64,000 bases of DNA from JAXGPP01 sp040766885 (GTDB lineage: Bacteria > Planctomycetota > Planctomycetia > Pirellulales > Thermoguttaceae), in the NCBI GenBank assembly GCA_040766885.1, contig JAXGPP010000003.1:434001-498000 (forward strand), in the 5' to 3' direction. The notes below the pieces were generated by a model, which did no database searches, was not told the DNA's origin, and was given only the letters and a program-made list of their open reading frames with translations. Both the position numbers and the translations under genes were made by a program. Shown piece by piece: positions 25,432 to 37,029 of this stretch (the first letter of the stretch is position 1; each line of letters starts with the position of its first letter).

Positions 25432-26208
25432 CTATTGAACTGTGGACTGCGAATTCCGCCCACGGCAGGCAGCGCCTCGGGCGTGCTGCCGAATCCGCTC
25501 GGCTACAACCGCGTCTACGCTCGGGTGGAAGGTGAGCTCAGCTACGCGAAATGGTGGGAGGCCGTTCGGCAAGGCCGCGTCTTCGTCACCAACGGACCAT
25601 TGCTCCGAGTCACTGCCGATGGGTTCTTTCCCGGTCACGTGTTTCGCGGCGAGCGGCCGGTCTCGCTGTTCCTGCAAGGAGCGATCCATTCCCGCGAGCC
25701 CATCGCCGCCGTCGAGATGGTTCACAATGGCCGCGTCGAACGGATCGCTCTGCCGAGCACCGTCACCCTCGACGAAAGCGGCTGGTTCTTCGTGCGGGCC
25801 GTCGCCGATGTGAAGCACACCTACCGGTTTGCATCGACGGGGCCGTTCTACGTGGAAATCGGCGATACGCCCCGTCCGGTCCGACGCGATTCGGCCCAGT
25901 TCTTCCTCGACTGGACTCGCGAGCGGGCCGCGGCACTCAAGCTCAGCGACCCCGCGAAGCGCGAGCATGTCATGGCGTTCGTTCGTCAAGCGGAGGCGTT
26001 CTGGGAGGCGCGAGTTGCCGAGTCGCTGTGCACGGCAACCGTTCCGGCGCGGGTCACGGATCACGATCCCGCCCGCGCACCGCCGTCCCGCGTATACACC
26101 CGCGGTGCCGGCGGCCGCTGGTTCTTCCCGGAATCCGACGCCTCGGTCGGTACGGCCTTCCGATACGAATGCACGAATTGGATCCACCCCGACTGGGCAG
26201 GCTACTGA
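25432..26208 (+). pseudogene. CehA/McbA-type metallohydrolase, 5'-truncated
   Basis: Coding similarity begins abruptly at the IS junction with LLNCGLRIPPTAGSASG, a conserved stretch of CehA-like (PHP-type) metallohydrolases, followed by VLPNPLGYNRVYARV, KWWEAVRQGRVFVTNGPLL and a C-terminal domain to TGA 26208. The N-terminal metal-binding part is gone, no start site is present (only TTG 25435) and the frame is continuous with the transposase tail. Relatives are secreted enzymes linked to carbohydrate or carbaryl-type ester hydrolysis. The fragment is very likely non-functional. Confidence 0.82.
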
Positions 26209-26224
26209 GTGCAGGGAGACCGAC

Positions 26225-26998
26225 GTGAAATCACTCACTCGACGACAATGGCTGGCGGCGACTGGCGCGGCCGGCGCGGTCTGGTCGGTCGCTCCGGCGC
26301 AGGCGGCGCCCGACGCGGATGCGATGATTCTGATTCCCGCCGGCCCATTCCTCATGGGTACAACGCCCGGCGAAGCCGAGCAACTGGCTCGCGCGTATCG
26401 CTATCACGTGAGTTGGTTCGACGGTGAAGTGCCCCAGCGAACCGTCGAACTGGCGGCCTTTCGCATCGACAAGTATCCGGTCACCAACCGCCGCTACGCC
26501 GCATTCGTCCGGGCGACCGGCTACCGGCCGCCTCATCACTGGCGGGGACCGCAGCCGCCGACTGCCTTGCTGGAACACCCGGTGGTCTTCGTGAACCGGG
26601 CCGATGCCCGCGCGTTCGCCCGGTGGACTGGCGCGCGGCTTCCCACCGCAGCCGAGTGGGAGAAGGCGGCTCGCGGTGAAGACGGCCGGCACTACCCCTG
26701 GGGCAACGAGTTCGATCCCCTGGCCTGCCGGCACGACCGAGGCGGCGACGTGCTTCCGGTCGGCAGCGCCCCCGTGACGGACCATCCCCGTGGTGCCAGT
26801 CCTTACGGTGTCATGGACATGGCGGGCAACGTCGCCGAGTGGTGCGGCGACGGGCCCGGTCCGGGTTCGGCGTTCCTGAAAGGCGGGTGCTGGCTGTCGG
26901 CCTCGCCGTTCTCGCTCCGCTCGGCGGCCTCGGGCCATAGCGGCTTTGACAACAATCAGCTCGACTACATCGGTTTTCGCTGCGTGAAGGAGGACTGA
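26225..26998 (+). CDS. SUMF1/formylglycine-generating-enzyme-fold protein, exported
   Basis: 257 residues from GTG 26225, with GGGAG upstream. A Tat-like signal precedes the mature part (LTRRQWLAATGAAGAVWSVA). The FGE-sulfatase fold is plain: MILIPAGPFLMGTTPGEAEQ, IDKYPVTNRRYAAFVRATGY, HPVVFVNRADARAFARWTGA, LPTAAEWEKAARG, YPWGNEFD, then YGVMDMAGNVAEWCGDG and GFRCVKED. The two cysteines of true aerobic FGE are not in the usual place, so this is more likely a structural or iron-binding variant than a sulfatase activator. It is followed one base later by the next gene; the two form an operon. Confidence 0.88.
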   Translation: MKSLTRRQWLAATGAAGAVWSVAPAQAAPDADAMILIPAGPFLMGTTPGEAEQLARAYRYHVSWFDGEVPQRTVELAAFRIDKYPVTNRRYAAFVRATGYRPPHHWRGPQPPTALLEHPVVFVNRADARAFARWTGARLPTAAEWEKAARGEDGRHYPWGNEFDPLACRHDRGGDVLPVGSAPVTDHPRGASPYGVMDMAGNVAEWCGDGPGPGSAFLKGGCWLSASPFSLRSAASGHSGFDNNQLDYIGFRCVKED

Positions 26999-26999
26999 A

Positions 27000-27761
27000 A
27001 TGGCGCGCCTGAGACTCCAAGGACAGCCGGGCGCCATGGCTTGCGCCGTGACCGATGTGCCGGCGTTTCCCGGCGAGCGTTTCACGCTCGGTTTTCCGGA
27101 AGCCGTGGGCGACGTCGCTGGCCCTTACTGGTTTGGCAGCATCAAGCCCGCTTGGGAAGAACGCGACGATGGCGTCTGGATCAGCACGGGCGAGCAGCCC
27201 GGCCAGGTTTCTTACGTCATGACCCTCATGCCGTCCGAAGACGCGGTGACCGCCCATTTCCGCCTCACCAACCGTAGTGCGAAGACCTGGGCGCACGGCA
27301 TGGCGTTCAACTGTGTTCAGTGCGCCGCCGCACCGTCTCTCCGCGATCACGACTGCCTGCGGCACTGGGTGCATGTCGGCGGTCAATTTCGGCGGTTGGC
27401 GGAAGTGCCGAGAGTGTTCGGTCCGCGGCCGGCAATCCAACTCTACAGCGTCGAAGGCGCGCCGCCCGGGAAGGAACTCCCCTTTGTGGCCAGTTTCCAC
27501 GCCACGCCCGATGTCGTGCTCGCCCCCTGGATGGCGATCGTCTCACGCGACGGGAGGCGGCTCGCGGCCACCATATCGCAGCCCGGTCTGTTCCTGTTCC
27601 AGAACCGCGAGTACTCGTGCATCCATAGTGGCGCCGGGTTCGGCCAACTTGAGCCCGGTCAGACTGCCGAAGCGGTGAACCGAACTTACTTCGTCGAGGC
27701 GCCGCTCGAAGACTGGCACCGGCGAATGTGCGAGGAATTCGGCCGCGCCGGCGATCGGTGA
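27000..27761 (+). CDS. conserved protein of unknown function
   Basis: 253 residues starting one base after the preceding stop, so translation is coupled to the SUMF1-type gene. No signal peptide is visible. The sequence is beta-rich with many aromatics (GPYWFGSIKPAWEERDDGVW, LTNRSAKTWAHGMAFNCVQC, NREYSCIHSGAGFGQL). The layout suggests a galactose-mutarotase-like or jelly-roll fold, but I do not recognise a family. Its link with the exported SUMF1-like protein and the truncated CehA-like gene suggests one former operon. Confidence 0.75.
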   Translation: MARLRLQGQPGAMACAVTDVPAFPGERFTLGFPEAVGDVAGPYWFGSIKPAWEERDDGVWISTGEQPGQVSYVMTLMPSEDAVTAHFRLTNRSAKTWAHGMAFNCVQCAAAPSLRDHDCLRHWVHVGGQFRRLAEVPRVFGPRPAIQLYSVEGAPPGKELPFVASFHATPDVVLAPWMAIVSRDGRRLAATISQPGLFLFQNREYSCIHSGAGFGQLEPGQTAEAVNRTYFVEAPLEDWHRRMCEEFGRAGDR

Positions 27762-27809
27762 AGCCCCTCCGCCGCCTCTGCTGCCCGCCGGCCCGAGCGG
27801 CGGCGCTCG

Positions 27810-28259
27810 TCAGGCGTCGCTGTGCAACACGAGTTCCGAGAGCCAGGAGCGGCGGAGCGATTTGACGGTGTCGATGAACTTCTCGAGGCTCACCGGCTTG
27901 GTCATGTAAGCGTCTACCTGAAGCTGTTGGGCTTCGAGCACAACCCGGTGCACAAGCGAGGCGGTCAGGATAATGACCGGTATCTCGCAGAGCGACTCAT
28001 CGCCGCGGATCTCGGCAAGCACCTGGCGTCCGTCCTTCTTCGGCAATTCCATGTCGAGCAGGATCAGATCGGGGCGCGGCGCGCGGACGAAGATCGACTC
28101 GCGGCGCAAGAATCGCATCGCCTCTTCGCCGTCGCAGACCAGCGTCACCCGGCAGCGTATGCCCCCCGTATTCAGGGCTTGGATCGCCACCCGGGCGTCA
28201 TCCAGGTTGTCTTCGACGAGAAAGACCTCCATCGGTCGTCCTACTGCTTCACGTCCCAT
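27810..28259 (-). CDS. single-domain response regulator (CheY/Rcp1-like)
   Basis: A lone receiver domain with a short N-terminal extension. The acidic pair lies in FLVEDNLDDA, the phospho-acceptor aspartate in LILLDMELPKKDG, the threonine in VIILTAS and the lysine in YMTKPVSLEKF. No output domain is present. Its start (ATG 28259, or GTG 28262) lies directly after the stop of the hybrid kinase, so both are cotranscribed and this is the likely phosphorelay target of that kinase. Rcp1-type regulators pair with phytochrome-like or hybrid kinases elsewhere. Confidence 0.92.
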   Translation of the reverse strand: MGREAVGRPMEVFLVEDNLDDARVAIQALNTGGIRCRVTLVCDGEEAMRFLRRESIFVRAPRPDLILLDMELPKKDGRQVLAEIRGDESLCEIPVIILTASLVHRVVLEAQQLQVDAYMTKPVSLEKFIDTVKSLRRSWLSELVLHSDA

Positions 28260-28262
28260 CAC

Positions 28263-31121
<2,859 letters not shown>

Positions 31122-31417
31122 CAATGCCTCAGCAGCTCAGCGCGAAAGCTCTTTGCCTTCGCGGCAACTCGAGTGGCCCCGCGCCCGCACTCCGCGAGCC
31201 CAGCCCTGGGCGGCGTCACCGCCGTGATCCCCGTCAGGCCATCCTTCGATGGTCGGCATCTGCCCCACCAGAATTATACTGGCGCCGAAAGCGGCCCTTG
31301 CCAATGGCGTTTTTACCGAGCCCCCTCCGTAGGTCACACCTGGGCGGGCCTTTCGGGGCCGCAGCCACGATTCCTCTGTCGGAACGTGCCGCCAGACACA
31401 CCGGCAGGCAGTGACCG

Positions 31418-32179
31418 CTACGTGGTCGGAGTGGACGGAGCCCGCCCGGGAGGGCGTACGCCGGCTTCACTATTGGCTACATACCAGTCGGCTCGGTTCG
31501 GTTTGCTGAGCGGAACCCGTTCCAGAACCAGGCGAATGAAGTACGACTTCTTTCCGCCCCCGTCCGTGTAGGTCACGGCGTAGAACAGCTCGACATCTTC
31601 GGTGCCGGAGCGTCGGGTGACCGAGCCGGTCTGGTACAGCCGCACCTGGGCTTTCGGGCCGAGAGCCAATAGGGAGTGCGCGTCGGACTGCTGGACGAAA
31701 GCCTCGAGTTCCTGGCGCAACTCGCTCCCCTCGGAGTATGACTCCCAGAGGTTCGAATCAAGCGGCAGCCGATTGACCGGTGCGGTGGCGAGTTGATGCG
31801 CCTTGTGCGGTTGGTTGTCGCGGAGCAGCCCAAACCAGATTTCGGCGAACTGCCGCGCCTCGCGCTGCAGCAGCCACCGGTGAGTGAGCCGATCCGCCGG
31901 CGCGGCGACGAGCATCAATAGCGAAATCGCCAGGCCCACGAGGGCCGCCTTGCGGCCAATGAACGCGGAGGGCTCGGCATTGATCCGCGCCAGCGCCCAC
32001 AGACTGAGCACCACGCCGGCCAGCGGGATCAGCCACCAACCCGCCGATAGCAGGGCCAGTGGCGAAAGCAGGCCCAGCAGCAGGCCGCCGACGGCCAGCC
32101 CGCTCAGCGCGCGGTACTGGACGGTCGGGTCGTCCTGGGGATTGGTCATATGTGTCATCGACAGCGGTCGGTCGGCCAT
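31418..32179 (-). CDS. membrane protein with DUF4190-like segment
   Basis: About 253 residues from ATG 32179. Two adjacent hydrophobic hairpins (SGLAVGGLLLGLLSPLALLS, LIPLAGVVLSLWALARI) and a third helix near residue 100 (AALVGLAISLLMLVAAP) give a small membrane domain like DUF4190. An extracytoplasmic C-terminal domain of about 150 residues follows, with no family I recognise. It starts ten bases after the cvpA stop, so it is the last gene of the pilT/gspE-like/cvpA unit. Confidence 0.78.
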   Translation of the reverse strand: MADRPLSMTHMTNPQDDPTVQYRALSGLAVGGLLLGLLSPLALLSAGWWLIPLAGVVLSLWALARINAEPSAFIGRKAALVGLAISLLMLVAAPADRLTHRWLLQREARQFAEIWFGLLRDNQPHKAHQLATAPVNRLPLDSNLWESYSEGSELRQELEAFVQQSDAHSLLALGPKAQVRLYQTGSVTRRSGTEDVELFYAVTYTDGGGKKSYFIRLVLERVPLSKPNRADWYVANSEAGVRPPGRAPSTPTT

Positions 32180-32189
32180 GGCGTTCCGG

Positions 32190-32837
32190 TTATCTACTGG
32201 GGATGGAGCCCTTCGACTCGACAATCGACCGGAACGCCGCATACTTGGGAATGAACACCGCCTGCCGGTCGAACACCGCCAGCTTGCTCTCGCTGGGCCG
32301 GTCGGCGTCGTAGCCGTACTCGCCCTCGCTCACCGTGCGGCTGAAAGCCTGCCGCGAAACGGTCTGGGTGAATGCCAGCCACTGCATGTCCGGGGCGGCC
32401 ATGCCGAAAAACATGCTCTCGCCCGGCTTGAAGCCCCCAAACATGAAATTCCGGGCCAGTGGGGCGGTGTGCATCGACATCGTGGCGAAGCAAACGATCA
32501 CCCAGGCGGTCCAGCAGGCGAAAAAGCCCGCCCCGATGCGGTCGACGATCGTCATGAACCGCACCTTGTGGCGGCTGAAGCGGTCGGTTACCAGGCGGAG
32601 GATCGAATAGAAGATGAGAAACAGGATCCACAGCGAAAGGAAGTCGGCATAGGGAGCCGCCTGTTCGGCGAGCCCTTCAATCCACCGGCCCGCGGGCTCG
32701 AAGAAGTTCACCGCCAGCAGGGCCGCGGTGACCACGTTGATGAGCCGGATCGCGTTGCTCCACAGCCCTTCGCCGAACGAGAACGCCACGACGGCCGCGA
32801 AGATCAACAACAGCAACAGCGAGAACAGGGCGGACAT
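32190..32837 (-). CDS. CvpA family membrane protein
   Basis: 215 residues with four predicted transmembrane segments. The CvpA layout is visible: an N-terminal helix (LFSLLLLLIFAAVVAFSFGE), FLSLWILFLIFYSILRLVTD, then DRIGAGFFACWTAWVIVCFA. CvpA-like proteins are linked to envelope integrity and, in some species, toxin processing. The C-terminal extension (about 80 residues) is longer than in colicin V production proteins. It is 51 bases after the GspE-like gene and appears part of the same operon. Confidence 0.8.
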   Translation of the reverse strand: MSALFSLLLLLIFAAVVAFSFGEGLWSNAIRLINVVTAALLAVNFFEPAGRWIEGLAEQAAPYADFLSLWILFLIFYSILRLVTDRFSRHKVRFMTIVDRIGAGFFACWTAWVIVCFATMSMHTAPLARNFMFGGFKPGESMFFGMAAPDMQWLAFTQTVSRQAFSRTVSEGEYGYDADRPSESKLAVFDRQAVFIPKYAAFRSIVESKGSIPSR

Positions 32838-32888
32838 GGCTTTGCGTGCGGTGTTTTCGGTGGATGAAGGCTTGGGACCGCGGAACGG

Positions 32889-34622
32889 CTACTTCAACAC
32901 TCGGATCAGTTCGTCGAGCGAGGTCGTGCCCCGCGCGACGAGCACCAGCCCCTCTTCCTGCAGCGTCCGCATGCCCGCCTTGCGGGCCGCCTGGCGGAGC
33001 AGGTCCAGTTTGGGCGTCTTGCCCAGCACGTCGCGGACGTTGCGATCGACGGTGAGCAACTCGTAAATCGCCGTGCGGCCGATGTAGCCGATCCCCTGGC
33101 ATTCAGGGCATACGTCCTCGCGGCCTACCGGCGGACGGTAGAAGACCTGGACGCGATCGGCGGGGATGCCCAACTGCGCCAGCACGTCGGAGGTCGGAGC
33201 GTACGCTTCCTTGCACAGGTCGCACAGCTTGCGAACCAGGCGCTGATTGAGCACGGCGCTCACCGCTCGGGCCCATTCATTGGCCGGCACTTTCAACGCC
33301 AGCACCCGCAACAGCGCTTCGGCACAATCCTTGGCGCGGATCGTGCCCACCAGCAAACGCTCGCGCGCCACTTCCTCGCACATCAGGCTGACCGTCTCGC
33401 CGTTGACCAGATCGCGGACCACGACCACGTTCGGTTCCTGGAGAAACACCCGCGGAAGCACCGCTTCGGGCCCCTGTTTGGCGGCCGCGCTGTAGGTGAA
33501 AACCGGTACGTTCTCCACCTCTTCGTAACGGATCTTCTCCTCCTCCACCGCGGCGAACTCCCGGGTGAAGCGATCCATGATGCGGAGGATGATGTTGGTG
33601 CTCGTTCGCAGGCCGTTGGCCGGCGGCGCGGAGAGCAGCAGAAAGCCTTTGGGCAAATGCAGCAGTTCGCGGAGCTGCTCCTGCATCTTGTCGCGCATGC
33701 CCAGTTCGTCCAGCGAACTGAATGGCGTCTTCTTGCCTTCCAGTTGGAGCAACACGCGTTCGCCGCTCTGCAGCGCCTGGGTGCTCATCGTGCCGGTGAA
33801 CTTCTTGTTGCGGAATTCGGCGGTAAATCCTCCCTGCTTCCGCGGGCTGGGATCGTCGGGCCGGATGCCGCAGAGCATTTTGAAGCTCTCCAGCATCGGG
33901 TCGCCGGTCTCGTGGTCGAGCGGCTCGCCCGTGTGCCAAACGCCATCGACCATGTAGCGGATACCAACCGCCTCGGGCGCGTAGTCGAGCATGATCGAAT
34001 CGGCGCGGCGCAACAGGCCGTCAGCCACCACTTGCCGGGCATCGCGGAACGCGGGCGACTGCCGGGCCAGCAGCAAGTTCGCCTGCTCGTCGCGCTGCGA
34101 GCCGCCGCGCGCGGTGAGCACCACCGGCGGGCCGGACGTGTGCGGGTCCGCCTTCTCGGCCGCCACCTTCACGCCCACCGAACTTACCCGGCTGGCCAGC
34201 CAGAAGCGGATATGGGCCGGCGTGAGCACTTTCTCCGCCGAATGGACCTTGCTGTTTCGCTGGCCGACATAAATTCCCAGCGGCACGGCATAGGCCAACA
34301 CCAGGAGTCCCAGGCCGAGCCAGAAAATCGGCAGCAGCCACAACAGCACGAACGCCGCCATGAAGCTGCCGACGATGATCGGATTCCAGCGCAGGTAGTT
34401 GAGCTTCAGCTCCTGGCTGTCGCGGCTGACCCAGTCCGTCGTGTAAACCCAGAACGAAAACAGGAGCCACGCCCCGAAAATCTTCAGCAGGCTGAGGTAG
34501 AAACCCGGCCCCGACCAGCCGTCCTGGAGCGGATAGTCTTGCGAGGCCTGGGCCATGAGCGGCTGGACGCTGAGCATCCACGCCGCTACCGACAAGGACA
34601 GCACGGTGAGCGAGCGGCGCAT
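32889..34622 (-). CDS. membrane-tethered GspE/PilB-like protein lacking canonical Walker motifs
   Basis: 577 residues. It begins with a signal-like helix and two more hydrophobic segments (AWLLFSFWVYTTDW, FVLLWLLPIFWLGLGLLVLA), unusual for a GspE-type secretion ATPase. The GspE N2 fold is recognisable (SIMLDYAPEAVGIRYMVDGV), as is the C-terminal zinc motif CDLC...CPEC and TSLDELIRVLK. But the Walker A region, normally GPTGSGKTTT, reads SAPPANGLRTS, and the Walker B region reads VVVVRDLVNGETVS, so ATP hydrolysis is doubtful. Its start overlaps the pilT stop by one base (TGATG). It may act as a scaffold or regulator of the pilus or secretion motor. Confidence 0.85.
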   Translation of the reverse strand: MRRSLTVLSLSVAAWMLSVQPLMAQASQDYPLQDGWSGPGFYLSLLKIFGAWLLFSFWVYTTDWVSRDSQELKLNYLRWNPIIVGSFMAAFVLLWLLPIFWLGLGLLVLAYAVPLGIYVGQRNSKVHSAEKVLTPAHIRFWLASRVSSVGVKVAAEKADPHTSGPPVVLTARGGSQRDEQANLLLARQSPAFRDARQVVADGLLRRADSIMLDYAPEAVGIRYMVDGVWHTGEPLDHETGDPMLESFKMLCGIRPDDPSPRKQGGFTAEFRNKKFTGTMSTQALQSGERVLLQLEGKKTPFSSLDELGMRDKMQEQLRELLHLPKGFLLLSAPPANGLRTSTNIILRIMDRFTREFAAVEEEKIRYEEVENVPVFTYSAAAKQGPEAVLPRVFLQEPNVVVVRDLVNGETVSLMCEEVARERLLVGTIRAKDCAEALLRVLALKVPANEWARAVSAVLNQRLVRKLCDLCKEAYAPTSDVLAQLGIPADRVQVFYRPPVGREDVCPECQGIGYIGRTAIYELLTVDRNVRDVLGKTPKLDLLRQAARKAGMRTLQEEGLVLVARGTTSLDELIRVLK

Positions 34623-35770
34623 CAGAGGATTCCGGGTTCCTTGACTTCGATGCCTTTGAGGGCCATCTTCAGGGCTTCAACGTTGGGGGCGACTTCAAAC
34701 GCGGTGGCGCGGTCGATGTACTGGCTCTGCACCAGTTGCTTCAGGCTCATGGTGAAGTCCTGCATGCCCTCCTGGGCGCATACCCGGATGGCGTCGCCGA
34801 GCTTCTCATCCTGCGCTTCCAGGAGCAGCTTGCGGACCGTCGAGTTGAAGATCATGATCTCCACCGTCGGAACGCGGCCCACCCCTTCCTTGATCGAGGG
34901 CAACAGCTTCTGGGCGAGAATGGCCTTCATGTTGAAGGCCAGCGCGCTGCGGATCGCCGAGTGCATCTGGTGCGGGAACAGGTCGAGGATGCGGCTGATC
35001 GTACTCGGGGCGGTCGAAGCGTGGATCGTGCCAAACACCAGGTGCCCCGTCTCCGCCGCGTGAATCGCCGTCTCGAACGTCTCGCGGTCGCGCATTTCGC
35101 CCACCAGCATCACGTCCGGATCCTCGCGGACCGCGTGCTTCATGCCGATCCCGAAATCCTTCACGTCCATGCCGATCTCGCGCTGGTTGATCAGGCACTT
35201 GTCCTCGGTGAACGTGAACTCGATCGGGTCCTCCAGCGTGAGGATGTGCTTGCGGTAGTGGCGGTTGATCCAGTCGAGCATCGAGGCGATGGTCGTGCTC
35301 TTGCCCGAGCCGGTGACGCCGGCCAGCAGGATCATCCCCTGGCTGAACTTGCACAGATCCTCGAGGATCGGCGGCAGGTTGAGCTTCTCGAACGTCGGAA
35401 TCCAGTTGTTGACGCGCCGCGCTACCAGCCCCACGTGCCCCGTCTGCTGCAGCACGTTGACGCGGAAACGCCACGTGGCCCCGTCGACGTCGATCGAATA
35501 GGCGAAGTCGCACCCCCCGTCCTCGTCGAAGATCCGCCGGCTCCGCTCGTTCATCATCGGGAACACCAGCCGCACCATCTCGTCGTCGTCGATCGGCCCC
35601 CGGTTCAACGGCCGCAGCGAGCCCTTCACGCGCACGTGGGGCGGCAGCCCGACCTTCAGGTGCAGGTCGCTCCCGTCGAGCTTCACCAGCGCCCGGTACA
35701 ACTTGTCGATCTCCAGCTCCTGCTTCCGGGAACGGAAACGGTCCTGGTCTGCTTCCAGCGGAATGGCCAT
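34622..35770 (-). CDS. pilT: type IV pilus retraction ATPase
   Basis: 382 residues, ATG 35770. The Walker A motif is complete (LLAGVTGSGKSTTIAS), as are the Asp box (HILTLEDPIEF), the Walker B region (EDPDVMLVGEMRDRETFETA) and the His box (FGTIHASTAPSTISR). PilT-type hexamers power retraction of type IV pili. It is translationally coupled to the GspE-like gene that follows; the pairing of an intact PilT with a motif-lacking GspE is unusual. A PilB/PilC set is not in this window. Confidence 0.93.
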   Translation of the reverse strand: MAIPLEADQDRFRSRKQELEIDKLYRALVKLDGSDLHLKVGLPPHVRVKGSLRPLNRGPIDDDEMVRLVFPMMNERSRRIFDEDGGCDFAYSIDVDGATWRFRVNVLQQTGHVGLVARRVNNWIPTFEKLNLPPILEDLCKFSQGMILLAGVTGSGKSTTIASMLDWINRHYRKHILTLEDPIEFTFTEDKCLINQREIGMDVKDFGIGMKHAVREDPDVMLVGEMRDRETFETAIHAAETGHLVFGTIHASTAPSTISRILDLFPHQMHSAIRSALAFNMKAILAQKLLPSIKEGVGRVPTVEIMIFNSTVRKLLLEAQDEKLGDAIRVCAQEGMQDFTMSLKQLVQSQYIDRATAFEVAPNVEALKMALKGIEVKEPGIL

Positions 35771-35935
35771 ATCTTTACTTCGTCCCTCGTGGATCGCATT
35801 ATGCATCGTAGTGCCTGGGCCGTTTCGGCCGCCTGGCGGATGGAACCAAATCCCGGTCAGGATTGGTATCCCCTGATTCTGACTCCTCGGCGACGAATTC
35901 TCAATCCTTCAGCCCCCAGCCGATCACTACTATAC

Positions 35936-36703
35936 TCACAGCCGCACCGGAATGCCGCGCTCGCGCATCACTTCTTTGGTCTCCCCGATCGTGTACTCGC
36001 CATAGTGGAAGATGCTCGCCGCCAGCGCGGCATCGGCGTGCCCCACGAGCACCGCGTCTGCCAGGTGCTCCGGCGCACCGGCTCCCCCGCTGGCAACCAC
36101 CGGCACCTGCACGGCGTCGGCCACCGCTCGCGTAATCTCCAGGTCGTAGCCGTCCTTCGTGCCGTCGGCGTCCATCGACGTCAGCACGATCTCGCCCGCC
36201 CCCAACCGCTCCACCTCCCGCGCCCACTCCACCGCCTCGCGCCCCACCGGCACGCGGCCGCCGTTGATGTGCACCTCCCACACCTCCCGGCCATCGCGAT
36301 AGACCCGCTTCGGATCGATGTTGACCACGATGCACTGGCTGCCAAACCGCCGCGCCGCCTGTCGCACAAAGTCCGGGTTGCGGCAGGCCGCTGAATTGAT
36401 CGAGACCTTGTCGCTCCCGGCGTTGAGCAGAGCCCGGATGTCGTCCAATGTCCGCACACCCCCTCCTACAGTGAGGGGCATGAACACAACATCGGCGGTG
36501 CGGCGGACGACGTCAAGAATGATGTCTCGACCCTCGTGACTGGCCGTGATATCCAGAAAGACCAGCTCGTCGGCCCCCTCTTCCTCGTAGCGTGCGGCCA
36601 CCTGAACAGGGTCGCCCGCATCGCGGAGGTTGACGAAATTCGTTCCTTTGACAACCCTGCCGCAGTTCACATCGAGGCAAGGGATGACACGTTTGGCGAG
36701 CAT
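35936..36703 (-). CDS. hisF: imidazole glycerol phosphate synthase, cyclase subunit
   Basis: 255 residues, ATG 36703. The TIM-barrel cyclase of histidine biosynthesis, which makes IGP and AICAR from PRFAR using ammonia from HisH. The catalytic aspartates are in VIPCLDVNCGRVVKG and VLTSMDADGTKDGYD. The conserved phosphate loops FMPLTVGGGVRTLDDI and VVASGGAGAPEHL are present. Length and motif order are normal. It lies alone on the minus strand with no other his gene in the window. Confidence 0.96.
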   Translation of the reverse strand: MLAKRVIPCLDVNCGRVVKGTNFVNLRDAGDPVQVAARYEEEGADELVFLDITASHEGRDIILDVVRRTADVVFMPLTVGGGVRTLDDIRALLNAGSDKVSINSAACRNPDFVRQAARRFGSQCIVVNIDPKRVYRDGREVWEVHINGGRVPVGREAVEWAREVERLGAGEIVLTSMDADGTKDGYDLEITRAVADAVQVPVVASGGAGAPEHLADAVLVGHADAALAASIFHYGEYTIGETKEVMRERGIPVRL

Positions 36704-37029
36704 GAACCGTCTGCGTCGAAAAGGCAGCTAGAACGAGATCGAGGGGGCTGGGACAACAGCCCCCCGCCTATTCGCAAGCCCCTACTGTAACGTCCCCTCC
36801 GCCGCACGGTCAACCGGCTCATCTGGCCCTTGGCCGGCAATCTCGGCAAGGTCCGCGACTGGCGGAGTGTGACGTCGCCGGCACGATCACGATCACCAAC
36901 CACCGCTCGCAAGATTCGGCGGCTTCGGCCCGGCCAAGCCTTGGTACCACGATGCGCCTCCCCCGGCAGGCCGCGAAAACCGATCGAAAGACCGCAGAAG
37001 GCCCTGCACCTTTGCCAATTCGCAAAGAT
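36704..37029. other. 326-base stretch without a gene
   Basis: No protein-like frame, RNA or repeat is apparent. It separates the hisF start from the end of the next minus-strand gene and presumably carries the hisF promoter, which I cannot place. Confidence 0.5.

Noticed and set aside
23964..25445. CCACA-type inverted match as alternative ends of the hybrid IS
   Set aside because: The right copy lies within DNA coding for the conserved LLNCGLR segment of the CehA-like gene, so it cannot be the IS end; the match is likely chance.
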